Shown: positions 23,838 through 34,510 of the stretch, one piece after another
Position numbering within the stretch: the first letter of the stretch is position 1
How the letters are laid out: each line of letters begins with the position of its first letter
Origin: Certhia americana
Lineage: Eukaryota > Chordata > Aves > Passeriformes > Certhiidae
Direction: 5' to 3'
DNA length: 64,000 bases
Assembly (NCBI GenBank): GCA_018697195.1
Contig: CM031857.1
Location: forward strand, 94,630,545-94,694,544
Program-made: the position numbers and the translations under genes
The notes under the pieces: model-generated
Databases searched by the model: none
Seen by the model: only the letters and a program-made list of their open reading frames with translations
Told to the model about the DNA's origin: nothing

Positions 23838-26800
23838 GAGTGAAGGAAACCTTTAAGAGACAAGTGCATTGCAATGCACCTAGTAAATAAATGCAAGATT
23901 TAAAATAAAGTAAACCATGTGAGAGTAAAACTGTTATGTAATTTTCTTGTCTTTGGTTGAACGGGTAATGTGGAAACCCATGTACTTCAAATGGAACGCT
24001 ATCATTACTTGATTATCTTTTTCAGTAGGTAGTGGATTTTGGGGCAGGGTAGTCTGTACTCAATAGAAAACTGGCATTTTGTACAAAGGCATGCAACACT
24101 TATATTAAAGTATAAGTGAAATTTTCTGAAATGATTTAGTTAAATTCAAAAGAAAACTTTCTTAGTGGGGATATAAAAACATAGAATGAGACAGACCAAA
24201 GTTTCATCATTCTGTCTCTTAAAATAGCGTACTAAATTGCTCTAGATAGGTATTTCCCCTCCAATTACCAACCTTGACTGCTCAAGCAATTTAATCATAT
24301 ATTCAATTCTCAAAAACTTTTAGAACTGAAATTAGGTTGGAGCACCACTCTAAAAGTCATAATCATTCTTTAATAAAGTCAATAGACTTGATTATATCAT
24401 AGAAAAAGAAAAAAATAGATACCATTATATCACCTATTTTAGATAAAATTCATCTAGATATTTAGATATCATATTTTAGACAAATAAACATATCTGCTCA
24501 TGATACATATAGAGATCTGAATTTAGAATCTTAACTCTGAAAAACTAGTGCTAATTTTGCAGTTCAATTCCATACCATACTAAAGATGTGCCATAACGTG
24601 TGAAGTAGCCCCCAATTGACTGGCATGATCAGTAAAAATTGTATAGTGATAGAGTCAATAAACTTTAGCCTATTGCCTGGGAAAGGGTCAAGAAAACCAG
24701 TAGAAGAGATGTTTGTCTTCTAGGAAATCAGTGTATATTTTCTTTACAACCCTCAGTAGCAATATATTCACAAGGTAATATTGGAGGGGAAGCAAATGTA
24801 TTTGGGAAATAATCAGTGATTAAGGACTATGTCATTTCAGGAGCTTTCTCGTCTGCTACTAATGCTTTTGGAAGAGGGCAAAAAGGCAAAGCCTGCTCAT
24901 CCACAGCAACACCAAATGGGAGGGAGGTGTGCTGATAACTTGCTGTCTAACAAACATAATAATATTCACTGAGAGACAGATATGTGAATCTGTTCTCTTT
25001 CTATTTTCCCCTCCAGTTTGCATGACCTAGAATGCTGTTAAAAAGTGCAGCATTCATATCAGTTCTGGGACATAGTCAGCTTCATTTGACTATAATTCAA
25101 AGGGGTTTTAGACATTTATGTAAATATTGTAGACATGAATCCTTGATGTTGGCAGGTACGCACAGATCAGACATGTGAAATTTTGCCCTCCTGAGAACTT
25201 ATCAGTTAAGAGGTGCCTTAGGTAGGAAAAAAAATCTTTCTGGTTAGGCCGGTATGTGACCCAGTTAATTGTTTTTCTCTGAAGGCCAGTTTGAGAGAAT
25301 CTGCACAAAAAAAATTATTCAGTGTAACAATTTCCATGTAACTCTTCCAAGTTTACGACTGCATGCTTTCAAATAGTTCTTCATACATATAAAACACAGG
25401 ATATGATTCCACTTTTTAAGTTCATTGTGACGCTTCTGTGTAACATTTGAGTTTTCCTCTCTTTTAATAATATCTCCTAAACTTATGCCATGAAGAAAAT
25501 TAAATTCTTGTAGTTAATCTTAAATCAGTGAGAAAATATTAAGCAAGATGTGTCCCGAAATAGATACATGGAAAATTCCAGTAGATATTTTCTTCTAGTC
25601 TGGCACTGTTCCAACAGAAATCACAGTCATTTCCAGTTCCTCAATTTTGACAGTGTTATACATTCTGGTGCTAATACCCCTATACTGTCTTCACTTAAAA
25701 TTTCCCATGAAAAGATTAAATATTTGGCCAATACTATTCATTCTTCTCTACTAAATGAACTAACTTTTAAAATTTAGCATGAACTTTCTCTTTGAAACCC
25801 ACATAGAATTTTATTTGGTTTGGAGGGGATTTTCCCACTTACCTTTTTCTGTGTCATTTTCTTCCAAAATTAGCTTCAAAGTACCTTGGAATATTTCATC
25901 TGGACTAATGAACCTTTGTTTATATGAATCCTTCCCATATGCACCCACCATTCTTGGCTCATACATTTTTCAAGACCCATGCAAGTTCTCAAGTGTCTTA
26001 TTTTTAATGTTCTTCAATTATATCATCCTGTTGCAATGTCATCTTTAGTTTGACAGACTTAATAAGATTAGTTGTTACGGATCTGATGTGTCGTGTCACA
26101 CCTTTCAGAAGAAATATTACCTGATTACATCTTCCATAACAGAACTACATTTTCTGTTTTGATTTTGTTATGATATAGTAATTCCCATATAACTTCAATT
26201 ACTATTTTTCCCATTCACTTTGTCAGTCTGGTCCACTTAAAAGCCCTTTTCAGGTGTCACATATCTTAAATTTCACCTCCATATTACAAAAGCATTTCAG
26301 CTAAAATATGTTTGGCCTCAAAATTCAATATGTTTTTTTTTACAGAATAGTTATGTACCAAGCTTGCAGTAGGATGGAATAACTTCAACAGAATTAAGTA
26401 TACTACACTACACATTTGTTAGTACAGTGGATATAGTGTGCAAATGCTTCTGGACTTAGTCAATGATTAAGAATGTTCTGGGGTGAAAATTTAATATATA
26501 AACTTTTAATTCATGTCCAAGTTCAAGTTTAGGTTTTACTGCATTACTGAAATCATACATCTTATACTGGTTGTTCTTACATCATTACTCATTTCTCATT
26601 GATAATGAGAAAATGGTGATTTTTATTTGGTTAAATTTAAAACATAAATGGAATATGCATCCCATCAGTAAAACATAATAATCCTCCTGAAAAATAAATC
26701 TGTGTTATCTTGTTTCTTCTTACCTTTAAAGAAAAACGTCTTGTTAACAAAAAACAGCAACACATTGCCATGTTTTCCCAGCTGGAAATTAGGCACAACA

Positions 26801-27088
26801 GAGCCACTCACACAGCCCCCTTTTCTCCCCCTCACCCTGGTGGAATGAGGAGGGCAATCAGAAGTAAAACTTGTAGGTTTAAATAAGAACAGTTCATTAA
26901 TTAAACTAAAATAATATACAATAATAATAATAATAATTATAGGAAGAATAATAGTATTGGAGGAAAAAAAACCCAAACAAGTGATTCATAACACAGTTTT
27001 TGACCACCTGCTGACATATGCCAGACCCTGTTCCTGAACCCTGAGGGGCCTCCCTTTTGGGTAACTTCTCCAGTTTGCATACTGGGCA

Positions 27089-27114
27089 AGATGTTCTACA
27101 GTTGTAGAACATCT
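27089..27114. promoter_or_regulatory. Near-perfect palindrome in the LTR promoter region
   Basis: AGATGTTCTACA (27089-27100) and TGTAGAACATCT (27103-27114) are exact reverse complements separated by GT. It lies in the U3 part of the minus-strand LTR, next to the ATACTGGGC segment where the family has its core promoter. A role in protein binding is inference only. Confidence 0.5.
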
Positions 27115-27189
27115 CTGGCCAATTGGATTACTTGTCCCACCTATGCTCTCTCCCACTTTTCTTTTGTCTACTTCCTAAATGGCATAGTA

Positions 27190-27270
27190 TGAGACACAAA
27201 AGAACCCAAAACCAAAGAAACAAAAACCAAACAAACAAACAAACAAAATCCCCCACAAACAAACAAAAAA
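27190..27270. repeat. A/C-rich tract with (AAAC)n core
   Basis: Irregular A/C-rich sequence with a pure AAAC run near 27230-27246, located inside the minus-strand LTR and probably an expansion within it. Confidence 0.85.
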
Positions 27271-27404
27271 GTCCTTGACTTAGGATAAACCCAACTTAGC
27301 AACAAAATGAAACATCATTGTGTTATCAGCATTATGAATCCAAAACACACCAGCATACTTGCTACTGAGATAAAATTTAATCTATCCCATCTGAAATCAG
27401 GACA

Positions 27405-28495
27405 TACAGAGACTCAAAAAACCCTTTACTTTGTCTACTTATAAACTATCTTGGTAGTTTACTATGGTAAACATCTGGAGATATGTTTACCTAGGTATGA
27501 CCTGTTGCATGATGTTTTATCAGATCTTTGCCTGCTCTCAAGCAGCAGTTGTTATAAAACCTGTCAGCTATGAAATTATACATTTTTTGTCATGTGAGTG
27601 ATAGCTTTGGAAGAGTTTCAGGTTGAAAACACCACCTGCTCATGAAGACATAAGTCAGACTTCTTGCAAATGTATAAATCCACTGATGTAGCTGTAAGAT
27701 GTATCTTGTTGTGACTGTCACATCATTCACTTTTTAAATGTCAAACCTGTCATATTTCTTGATTGAAGTACTCTTAATGTAAAATACCTGATTTTTTTTT
27801 CAGTTCAATCAAGACAAGGCCAATGAATATCTGGCTTTTTAAAATATCACCTAGAGAAAACAGCAACGGGTACATCTTGTACCATAATCTCCATGTACTC
27901 TATTTGTCTATAGTTGTATACCTCAGAGGAGTCACATTTCTACTATGAATTTTAAATCTGCCTACATATTGTGGCAATGACACAACACAGTGGTTTTTCA
28001 ACTAGCTACAAAACAGACTTGAATTGAGGACATTCTAGTCAAGATACAGAAAAGCATACTGCATGTGAATTTGTGCTGGAGTTCTACCAATATTTTTTTA
28101 CATCTCAACACAATTCAAATAGGAATACATAAAAAATTGAAAATAAAATTATGGGGGTCGCTCTTCACTTTTTGACTTTCTAAGGAAAATATGTGTTCCC
28201 TGTTAGGTTGCCAGCTGGCAAAAACAAAAAAACAAACCAAAACAAAACAAGAAGAAAAAACCCCCAAAAACCAAAATACAACATAAAACCCCCACAACAA
28301 ACAAATAAACATACAAAAATCCAACCAAAAAAACACAAAAGTAGGTGAAATGTACTGAAGTACTGCAGAGACCATATAAGCCATGACAGGGAAAGACAAG
28401 CTCTGTAGAAGGGTGTGGTAGTTTCTCGGGGAAATTTAAGGTAGAAAATAATCAGAGGAAATCTATGGATTCAAGAGATGGATGAAGTTATGAAG
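27405..28495. other. Unique AT-rich DNA, no gene seen
   Basis: Nothing recognised except the A/C-rich tract at 28218-28342. The 94-codon minus-strand frame at 28115-28399 is a Phe/Trp/Cys-rich translation of that tract and is not a gene. Confidence 0.55.
28218..28342. repeat. A/C-rich low-complexity tract
   Basis: The longest of the A/C tracts in the window: irregular AAAC, AACC, ACCCCC and AAAAAC units with scattered G and T. Confidence 0.85.
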
Positions 28496-28935
28496 GACCA
28501 AGTAGGTGATTAGAAGGATGGAGCACCTCTACTACAAGGAAATGCTGAAAAAGTTGGGCTGCTCAGACTGAAGAAGAAAAGGCTCCAAAGTGACTTTGTT
28601 GTGGCCTTTCTGTATCTAAAGGGGACTACAAAAAACCTGAAAAAAAGTTTTTTTACTGGGTTGTGCAGTAATAGAACAAGGTATGATGGCTTAAATTGAA
28701 AGAGAGTAGTTTTAGATTAAATATTAGGACAAAATTATCTGTTGTGAGGGTGGTGAGAGGCTGAAAGAGGTTGTCCAGAAAAGCTGTGGATCCCCATCCA
28801 TGGAAGTATTAAAGGTGAGATTGGGCCTTAAGCAATCTGATCTAGCAGAAGGTATCCCTGCCTATTACAGAGGGATTGGAACTAAATAATCTTTAAGGCC
28901 CCTTACAACAAAAGCCACACTCTAATTCTATGATT
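28496..28935 (+). mobile_element. CR1 LINE 3' end
   Basis: Homology begins near TAGAAGGATGGAGCACCTCT (end of the reverse-transcriptase frame). It continues through GGGCTGCTCAGACTGAAGAA, ATATTAGGACAAAATTATCT, GAGAGGCTGAAAGAGGTTGT and CCCCATCCATGGAAGTATTA, and ends in TAATTCTATGATT, the CR1 tail. The frame is broken by many stops. It is 5'-truncated and about 440 bp long. Confidence 0.9.
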
Positions 28936-29516
28936 CAATGGTGTCTGTGGGACAGGTATTAATTGAGGGGTAAATGAGAGTTACAGCAGTACAGGTATGG
29001 TGTTCATATTAACATTATTAACTCCTTCACTTATCAGAAAATTTATACCATTTTTCTTGCAGAAATTCTTCAAAGAATAGAAAAAACCCCTAATTTTATC
29101 AAGTTTTGTTTTTCTTTTTTCTTTTCTTTGTTCTAAGTAATGCTTTAAGCTGACACTGCCTTCAGTAACTCCAAGGCTGGGATTTCATCATGCTCAGGGA
29201 GCCAGGGTCTCTGCCAAGGCTGGGGGTTGTTTGCAGGTTCAGTCAGTAGAAAAGCTGAGCGTGTACCTCCAGGAAACACATACAGACAAGTATGTACATC
29301 CACAGACACACAGGTTAATGCCTGAAGTTTTAGCTTTTATATTTTTTAGATTCTGTGATGTTTTAATGAGTAATTTTAGGTTTCATATTAAGTGCTACTA
29401 AGCTCTCTTCAAAGAGTAGATAGACAAAACAACTTCTCTAGCTTCATACCAAGGACAACTTTCAGGCCCAAGAACAAAAACAATGGTGAAGTGAGAAGAA
29501 AAAACAAGGAGGGTGG
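28936..29516. other. Unique DNA, no gene seen
   Basis: Unrecognised. 29140-29330 is slightly GC-richer than its surroundings but matches no family I know. Confidence 0.5.
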
Positions 29517-29951
29517 TGTGGGAGTTTTCCCACTCCCACATGTCTCTCCCTGATAGGGGAAGCTTTTTAGAAAGTCCTTGTTAAAAAGAAGGCAAACTGG
29601 ACTCTTGGTATTTCTTGGTCTTCAGGCTGTTTATTTTTCTCTTATCAGCAGTTTCAGCACACCAGGATTAACACCAGTCTGGTGTGCAGGAGAAAAGGCA
29701 CCAAAATGGCCATGAACACACAGATTCAAGCTCTCTTAAAGATAATTCACCCAATTATCACTAAGAACGTACATTATTTCTCTTTGTCTTCCAATAACTA
29801 ATTCCCTAATCACATGATTCCATACTGCGGCAAATTCTAGCCAATCACTCTGTGCTCCCAACACTGCAGAAAGTGGGGTAGATGAAGAAAGAAGAAGTCT
29901 AAAAATGACATGGGTCCTCCATCTTGTCTTCATCTACTTACCATGCTAACA
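29517..29951 (-). mobile_element. Probable solo LTR, minus strand (family uncertain)
   Basis: The segment starts TGTGGGAG and ends CATGCTAACA, so it has TGT...ACA ends. On the minus strand an AATAAA-type signal (TTTATT near 29630) and CCAAT-type elements (ATTGGCTAGAA near 29843) have the order expected of an LTR. Its left end is a palindrome (TGTGGGAG at 29517-29524 and CTCCCACA at 29533-29540). The flanks GGTGG and AACCC do not form a target duplication, so the boundaries are tentative. It directly precedes a plus-strand LTR-like segment, giving two facing LTRs with no interior. Confidence 0.5.
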
Positions 29952-29978
29952 AACCCAGAAATCTAAAGTTCTCACCCT

Positions 29979-30401
29979 GTGATAAACTACATATTATGCT
30001 ACTATCTAATTTATATTCTTGAAAGTTCTGCTACATCCCAGAAGCCTAGGAAGCCTTTTCCATGGACAAAGGTTAAAAATAGTGTTTGTCAGAGGGTTTG
30101 GATTCCTTAAAACATACAGAGAAATACTTCTCAAAATTCTGGATTCCAACAGATGGAGCTTCATGACCTGGAGCTGTGGTTGGACAATTGACTCCAATAT
30201 GCTAATGGACCAGATCTTATAAAAGTGTGAGACTTTGTGATCAGGTGTCCATTTTGTGACTGTTCTGGGGTACATCTTGGGTGTAGTCCAGCTGGACTCT
30301 TGTGTGACCCAGATGTACCCACTGAGGCCTTTCAATAAATATCTACTTTGTCCTTTTATTCTGTCTAGTCTCTGTTCCAGGTCAGCCTCCAGAAGGCATC
30401 A
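29979..30401 (+). mobile_element. Probable ERV LTR (class I-like), plus strand
   Basis: Promoter-to-terminator order is clear: TATAAAA at 30218-30224, then CTTGGGTGTAGTCCAGCTGG and GATGTACCCACTGAGGCCTT, AATAAA at 30334-30339, then TCTGTTCCAGGTCAGCC, ending GGCATCA at 30401. I know similar text from avian LTRs, probably class I. The left boundary is a guess (a TGTGATAAAC motif at 29979), and no target duplication was found. There is no primer-binding site or gag-like frame after 30401, so the copy looks solo or truncated. Confidence 0.65.
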
Positions 30402-31029
30402 AGGTCTGATTTCACATACTGCCTCAGACAAGGCATTGCTGCCAACAGCACCCAGCTCACACAAAACCAAGTGCAGATAGCCAACTGTGACTTGATTAGG
30501 ATTGAAGGTCACTAGTGCAAGTAAGTGCGTGTACACACACACACACACACAGAGACAGACACACACACACAGACACACACACATATCTGCCACTCTGCAG
30601 TCACAAGCACATGCACATTTGTGAATCCCATGAGTACTGATATTGCACCTCTGTCCACCTGGTACTTGTTCATGGATCCTGGGACCCCTTACCTGCCCCA
30701 CCTGGTTCACATGCAGGTGCTCAGCCCTGATGTCTGACTGGTGCCCCTGCCTAGTACCAAGGTTAGGGGAGATACTTGTCTCCAATCCCAGCAGCCAGCA
30801 CCAAGCACCTGGCAGTCATCCCCTCACTCACCTGGTCTATCTGTAGTTGATTTTCCAGAAATACACCATGCAACAATGCAGCTAAGGCCAAGTCCCCCAC
30901 CTGCCTCAAGCTGGCGTTCCTGAGACTCCACTGACTCCTGCTGCTGGCATCACCATCCCAGGAATTCTCTACTCCCATGTCATAGTATTGTCTCATCCCA
31001 GTCACTCACACACACAGAAACCAGCTTCT
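30402..31029. other. Unidentified GC-richer segment with CA array
   Basis: 30590-31029 is clearly richer in G+C than the window average and keeps short frames open on both strands. The frames at 30399-30785 (minus) and 30643-30923 (plus) are Cys/Val- or Pro/Ser-rich and look like chance. It may be an unrecognised repeat, because similar composition resumes at 31359 beyond an inserted CR1. Confidence 0.4.
30531..30585. repeat. (CA)n microsatellite, interrupted
   Basis: Three CA blocks separated by AGAGACAG and AG interruptions. Confidence 0.95.
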
Positions 31030-31358
31030 CACAGAGTCACAGAATGGGTAAATTTGGAAGACACCACTGGAGCTCATCTGGTCCAACCCTCCTGCTGCAG
31101 CAGGGTCTCCTAGAGCACGTTGCTCAGGATTGTGTCCAGATAGCTTTTGAATATCTCCAAAGAAGGAGACTTTACAACTTCTTTGGACAGTCTATTCCAG
31201 TGTCCGTCATCTGCACAGTAAAATTCTTTAGCATCTTCAAGTGAAATTTCCTGTGTTCCAGTTCCTATCCATTGCCTCTCATCCTATTGCTTAGCACCAA
31301 TGAGAGGATCCTGGATCCACCCTCTTGAAACACCCTCCCTTCAGATATTTACACACAT
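31030..31358 (-). mobile_element. CR1 LINE 3' end
   Basis: The + strand reads CACAGAGTCACAGAATGGGT, TGGTCCAACCCTCCTGCTGC, TTGAATATCTCCAAAGAAGG, GACAGTCTATTCCAGTGTCC and CTTCAGATATTTACACACAT. This is the reverse complement of the CR1 3' region from its tail back into the end of the reverse-transcriptase frame. It is about 330 bp, 5'-truncated and non-coding, and it lies between two pieces of unidentified GC-richer DNA. Confidence 0.92.
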
Positions 31359-32436
31359 GGGTAAAATCACCTAAACACTCTGGTTCTTACACTTGTACAG
31401 AATAACAGGCACAGGGAGATCTACCACAGGATTTAAGGAGAACACAGATGCAGGGCTGGGAGATAAACCTGCTGATGGGACATGGCCTGCACTCAACTGG
31501 ACCATTCTGTATATAGATAGCTTTGTCTGTCCCTTACCCCCTTTCTCCTTCCCACTTCCTTCCCCCATATGCTCCCTTCCAAGTCACATGTGGTCCCACT
31601 GACACAGCCCTTGAATATTACAGATCCCCATGTGCTTGTTTCCTTCTTATGACTGAAAAAGCCCAGGCTGTTCCTGTCCAAAGCTGTGCCTGTAGTTTCT
31701 CAGTGGGCCTTTAGCTCGCAACTGAAGACTTTTTATCCTTGGTAAAGACTCTGCTGTCTCGTGTCTGTTGGCTTTGTGTTTTTGTGTCTTCTTATTTACC
31801 ACTACCACCTTAATTTATTATCCCCTTTGCACTGAAGAGGTCCTTGATGGGATTACTTCCATGAAGCAGATGCTCTCATATTCCTCATATGCTTACAGTC
31901 TGCCCTTTTTAATTTCTTTTCTTTCATTAATAATGAAAGATAGAGATAGCCTTTCAAGTCTTGTTCAGAAAAAAAGAATTAACAAATAATAATAGTAATA
32001 ATAGTAATAATAATAGCAATAAAAGAAAAAAATTGAAGAAAAATGTAATTCAGAACTTCTGAGGGAGCCACTCGTCTCACTGTCTCTTACAAAGCTGCTG
32101 ACAGCTTTGACAATGATTTTATTAGTGATATGACTTCAAACAGTGTCTTTTGCATGGGGTGTTAATTAAATGCTTCTGGGCTTAGAGAACACAGAAGAAA
32201 AATTGATGGGATGGCAGGTTGTTTCAGTCTACTACAAATCTTCATATTCTTTCCTCACTCTTTGTGACGTTCAAAGTATTCATGCATGTGAAACAGTATT
32301 GCACTTTGTAATTATTAACTCAGTTTTATTTCTGAACTATTTAAACAAAAGTTTTCATTTGCATATATCTAGTTTTTTTTGTTGCGTGTATGTGCTATCA
32401 GAAGATTAATTGAGAACATTAATGTAGAAGTTTTTT
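31359..32436. other. Unidentified segment grading into unique DNA
   Basis: 31359-31740 is GC- and pyrimidine-rich and may continue the segment seen left of the CR1. Beyond that the sequence is ordinary AT-rich DNA with an (AAT)n array at 31984-32021 and a 9-bp-arm palindrome, CTTTCATTA / TAATGAAAG, near 31920-31938. No credible gene. Confidence 0.4.
31984..32021. repeat. (AAT)n microsatellite, interrupted
   Basis: AAT units with AGT and AGC interruptions. Confidence 0.9.
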
Positions 32437-32438
32437 TT

Positions 32439-32529
<91 letters not shown>

Positions 32530-32530
32530 T
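32431..32530. repeat. Compound (TTTC)n(TGTC)n microsatellite
   Basis: A T run leads into about twelve perfect TTTC units (to about 32484), which switch directly to about eleven perfect TGTC units (to about 32528). The array is pure, so it is expected to be highly variable. Confidence 0.97.
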
Positions 32531-34420
32531 TCCTACTGGGGAAACCTAGAAGGCAAATTAGAACCTGCCCTTCTGCACTCCCTCTGCCTCAAGAGCTGCA
32601 GTGCATCTACACAGGAGGCTGGTCTCTCTCAGTGATTTTAATGTTGAAGAAACTAATCTCCATTGGGAGGGTAGATATCAGGGTGTCCTACACGCCTACA
32701 TTTCTGCTGAGCAAAATGATACCAGTGATAGCGCTTTCATACAAGGTAAAGATATTGCTGTTTGGCCACAGGAAATACGGGAGAAAGAAGTGTTGATATC
32801 AAAGAGGATCCTTACTAGTAAGGTGATTAGTGTAACATGCACAATGGACTCCCTGCTGCATTTAAATTGTTAGAGATAATAATAGACAGTGCTGTTCTCT
32901 TTGGATTTTGGCCTACAAAGAATTCTTTTGTCTTTGTCACCATTTCTGAGCAGGGCTGTAATTTATGCTTTTGACATTGTTAGACTTACTGGGCTTACTT
33001 TCCCACTGCATTACATCTTTTGTGTTCAGTTCTTCAATATGAAGAAGTAAGAAGAGAAAGGAGACTCAGATCTTGGCTCCTGTGGTGCAATTTACTTGCT
33101 CAGAAATAGACAAAAGAAGTGTATCTTTTTTTCAAAATGCATCATTAATCAGCAGTTCCTATTGACAGAAGGTTGCAGTAAGGCAAGAAAATTGGTAGAA
33201 TTTAAAAGTATTTAAACTTCTTTCAAAACTAAAGTCATATTTTTTACAGGCTTTTAAGAAATTTGAAGCTGCTCTTTAAAGCACAAGCCAGATATTTGAC
33301 TGGTCAAAGAGGAAACTCATTATGAGAGTAAATTACATTTTACCTGCATGTAAAAGGACTTTTTAAACTTGATATGGTTCATATCATACTGATTACTATT
33401 AAAACAGTTCTCTTCTTTTAAGATATGGCTTTAAATAGACATCTAGTCAAATATAGCATTTCCTTAGTTCTTGAGAAGTTCTTGCAGAAAATGCAGTTAA
33501 GACCAAATCAGTAGAGGCTGAATGAAATACCTCTAATTCATGTGCTAGTGACATTACTAAAGTTCCAGTGTTTCCAATTAAATTCTATCCCAAGCTTTTA
33601 AAATTAAAACTGTAAAGAGAAATTAAATTGTACGAAGGGGAAGTTTTGTCTTTGTTTCTATGAAAAAGCAAGTCACAGTGGATACTGGTATTCAACACAC
33701 AGAGGTCCTCAAGTTTTTCATTTTTGAAGATGTGTTGAGATGGAGTGGAGGAGAGATTTTCCTCTGATACCAGTTTTGCTGTGGAATCTGCAGTTTCTTC
33801 TTGCCTTGGCTAGCTAGCTCTGTGAAGGTGGAATGCAGGTATATTTGTGTATGTGTAGTCCAGAATGAATGAGAACTCTGTGGTTTATGTCCTAATATTT
33901 TATTTAACTTTTGTCCACAGTACTGTGATCCTTTCTCCTCTGCTTTCAGGGGACAGAGTAAATCCTGTTTGTGTGAGAGATGAAGTGGAAATGAAGTTTG
34001 TGAAAGTATGAGGTCAGCAAAAGTACAAAAATATTTTTCTTGTACTGTTAACTGCACAATGAAGAAAATAAGAGTCAGTGGTACATACGAAATTTTATTT
34101 GACATTGCATTCTCCTTCATTAAAAGCAATATAATCATATGAAATAAAGAGAGAATTCTCTGAGAAATGTTAGAGTGGTGATGTTATGATTTAAAATATC
34201 ATACAAATCATATTGTATACATTATATTCAAATTATATTATCCACTGAATATTCTATATTATACATTTTATATTAGGAATCAGAGATATATTACATAATT
34301 TGTATGATGTGTTGTATATTCTACATGTATTTCTGTCACTCCTCTGCTTTCATAAAACACAGTGATAGAAAAGATTTTTCTTACTACATAAAATGAACAG
34401 TTCTCCAAAAAAGAGAAGTA
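32531..34420. other. Unique AT-rich DNA with an unexplained 148-codon frame
   Basis: No repeat recognised. The minus-strand frame 33692-34138 (148 codons from ATG) is the longest open frame outside the repeats. Its product starts hydrophobic and ends basic and polar, and resembles no family I know. No promoter, splice or poly(A) context supports it. An 11-bp inverted repeat pair lies at 34198-34208 and 34298-34308. Confidence 0.45.
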
Positions 34421-34510
34421 TCACAGAATCATCTGAGTTGAAAGGTACCCAGAAGCATAAGCAAGTCCAGCTCTTAAGAGAATGGCCCATAATTGAACCA
34501 AATTCACAAT
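34421..34510 (-). mobile_element. CR1 LINE 3' end, short diverged fragment
   Basis: TCACAGAATCATCTGAGTTG, AGGTACCCAGAAGCAT and AAGTCCAGCTCTTAAGAGAA follow the reverse complement of the CR1 3' end (the sub-type with ACCCACAAGGATCATCGAGT). Homology is lost within about 90 bp. Confidence 0.65.

Larger units (their letters stand above)
18014..26765. other. Repeat-poor unique AT-rich block (8.7 kb)
   Basis: No CR1, LTR or gene recognised. It contains a T run (18789-18807), palindromes at 18411-18431 and 22356-22383, a T-rich low-complexity stretch (22269-22355), a (TTTTA)n array (23813-23837) and a short direct duplication at 20218-20276. Open frames of 60-100 codons are hydrophobic or Phe-rich translations of T-rich DNA. 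Confidence 0.55.
26766..27404 (-). mobile_element. Solo LTR, ERVL-like, minus strand
   Basis: On the + strand it begins TGCCATGTTTTCCCAGCTGG and ends CCCATCTGAAATCAGGACA. Between are GTAAAACTTGTAGGTTTAAA, AAGAACAGTTCATTAATTAA, an (AAT)n run, CAGTTTGCATACTGGGCAAG, AAGTCCTTGACTTAGGATAA and CATTGTGTTATCAGCATTAT. I recognise this order as the reverse complement of a common avian ERVL LTR whose 5' end reads TGTCCTG and which has a short promoter region. Flanking pentamers CACAT and TACAG agree at only three positions, so the duplication is decayed or the ends are off slightly. Embedded are an (AAT)6 array (26919-26936), a 12-bp-arm palindrome (27089-27114) and an expanded A/C tract (27190-27270). 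No retroviral interior is visible. Confidence 0.85.

Noticed and set aside
29517..30401. One provirus bounded by two LTRs
   Set aside because: The two LTR-like segments differ in sequence and face opposite ways with almost nothing between them, so they cannot be the LTR pair of one provirus.
30399..30785. 128-codon minus-strand frame with a Cys/Val repeat
   Set aside because: The Cys-Val run is the translation of the CA microsatellite.
32431..32530. Could the regular array be CRISPR-like or a minisatellite?
   Set aside because: The units are 4 bp with no spacers, so it is an ordinary microsatellite. No CRISPR-like repeat-spacer pattern exists anywhere in the window.
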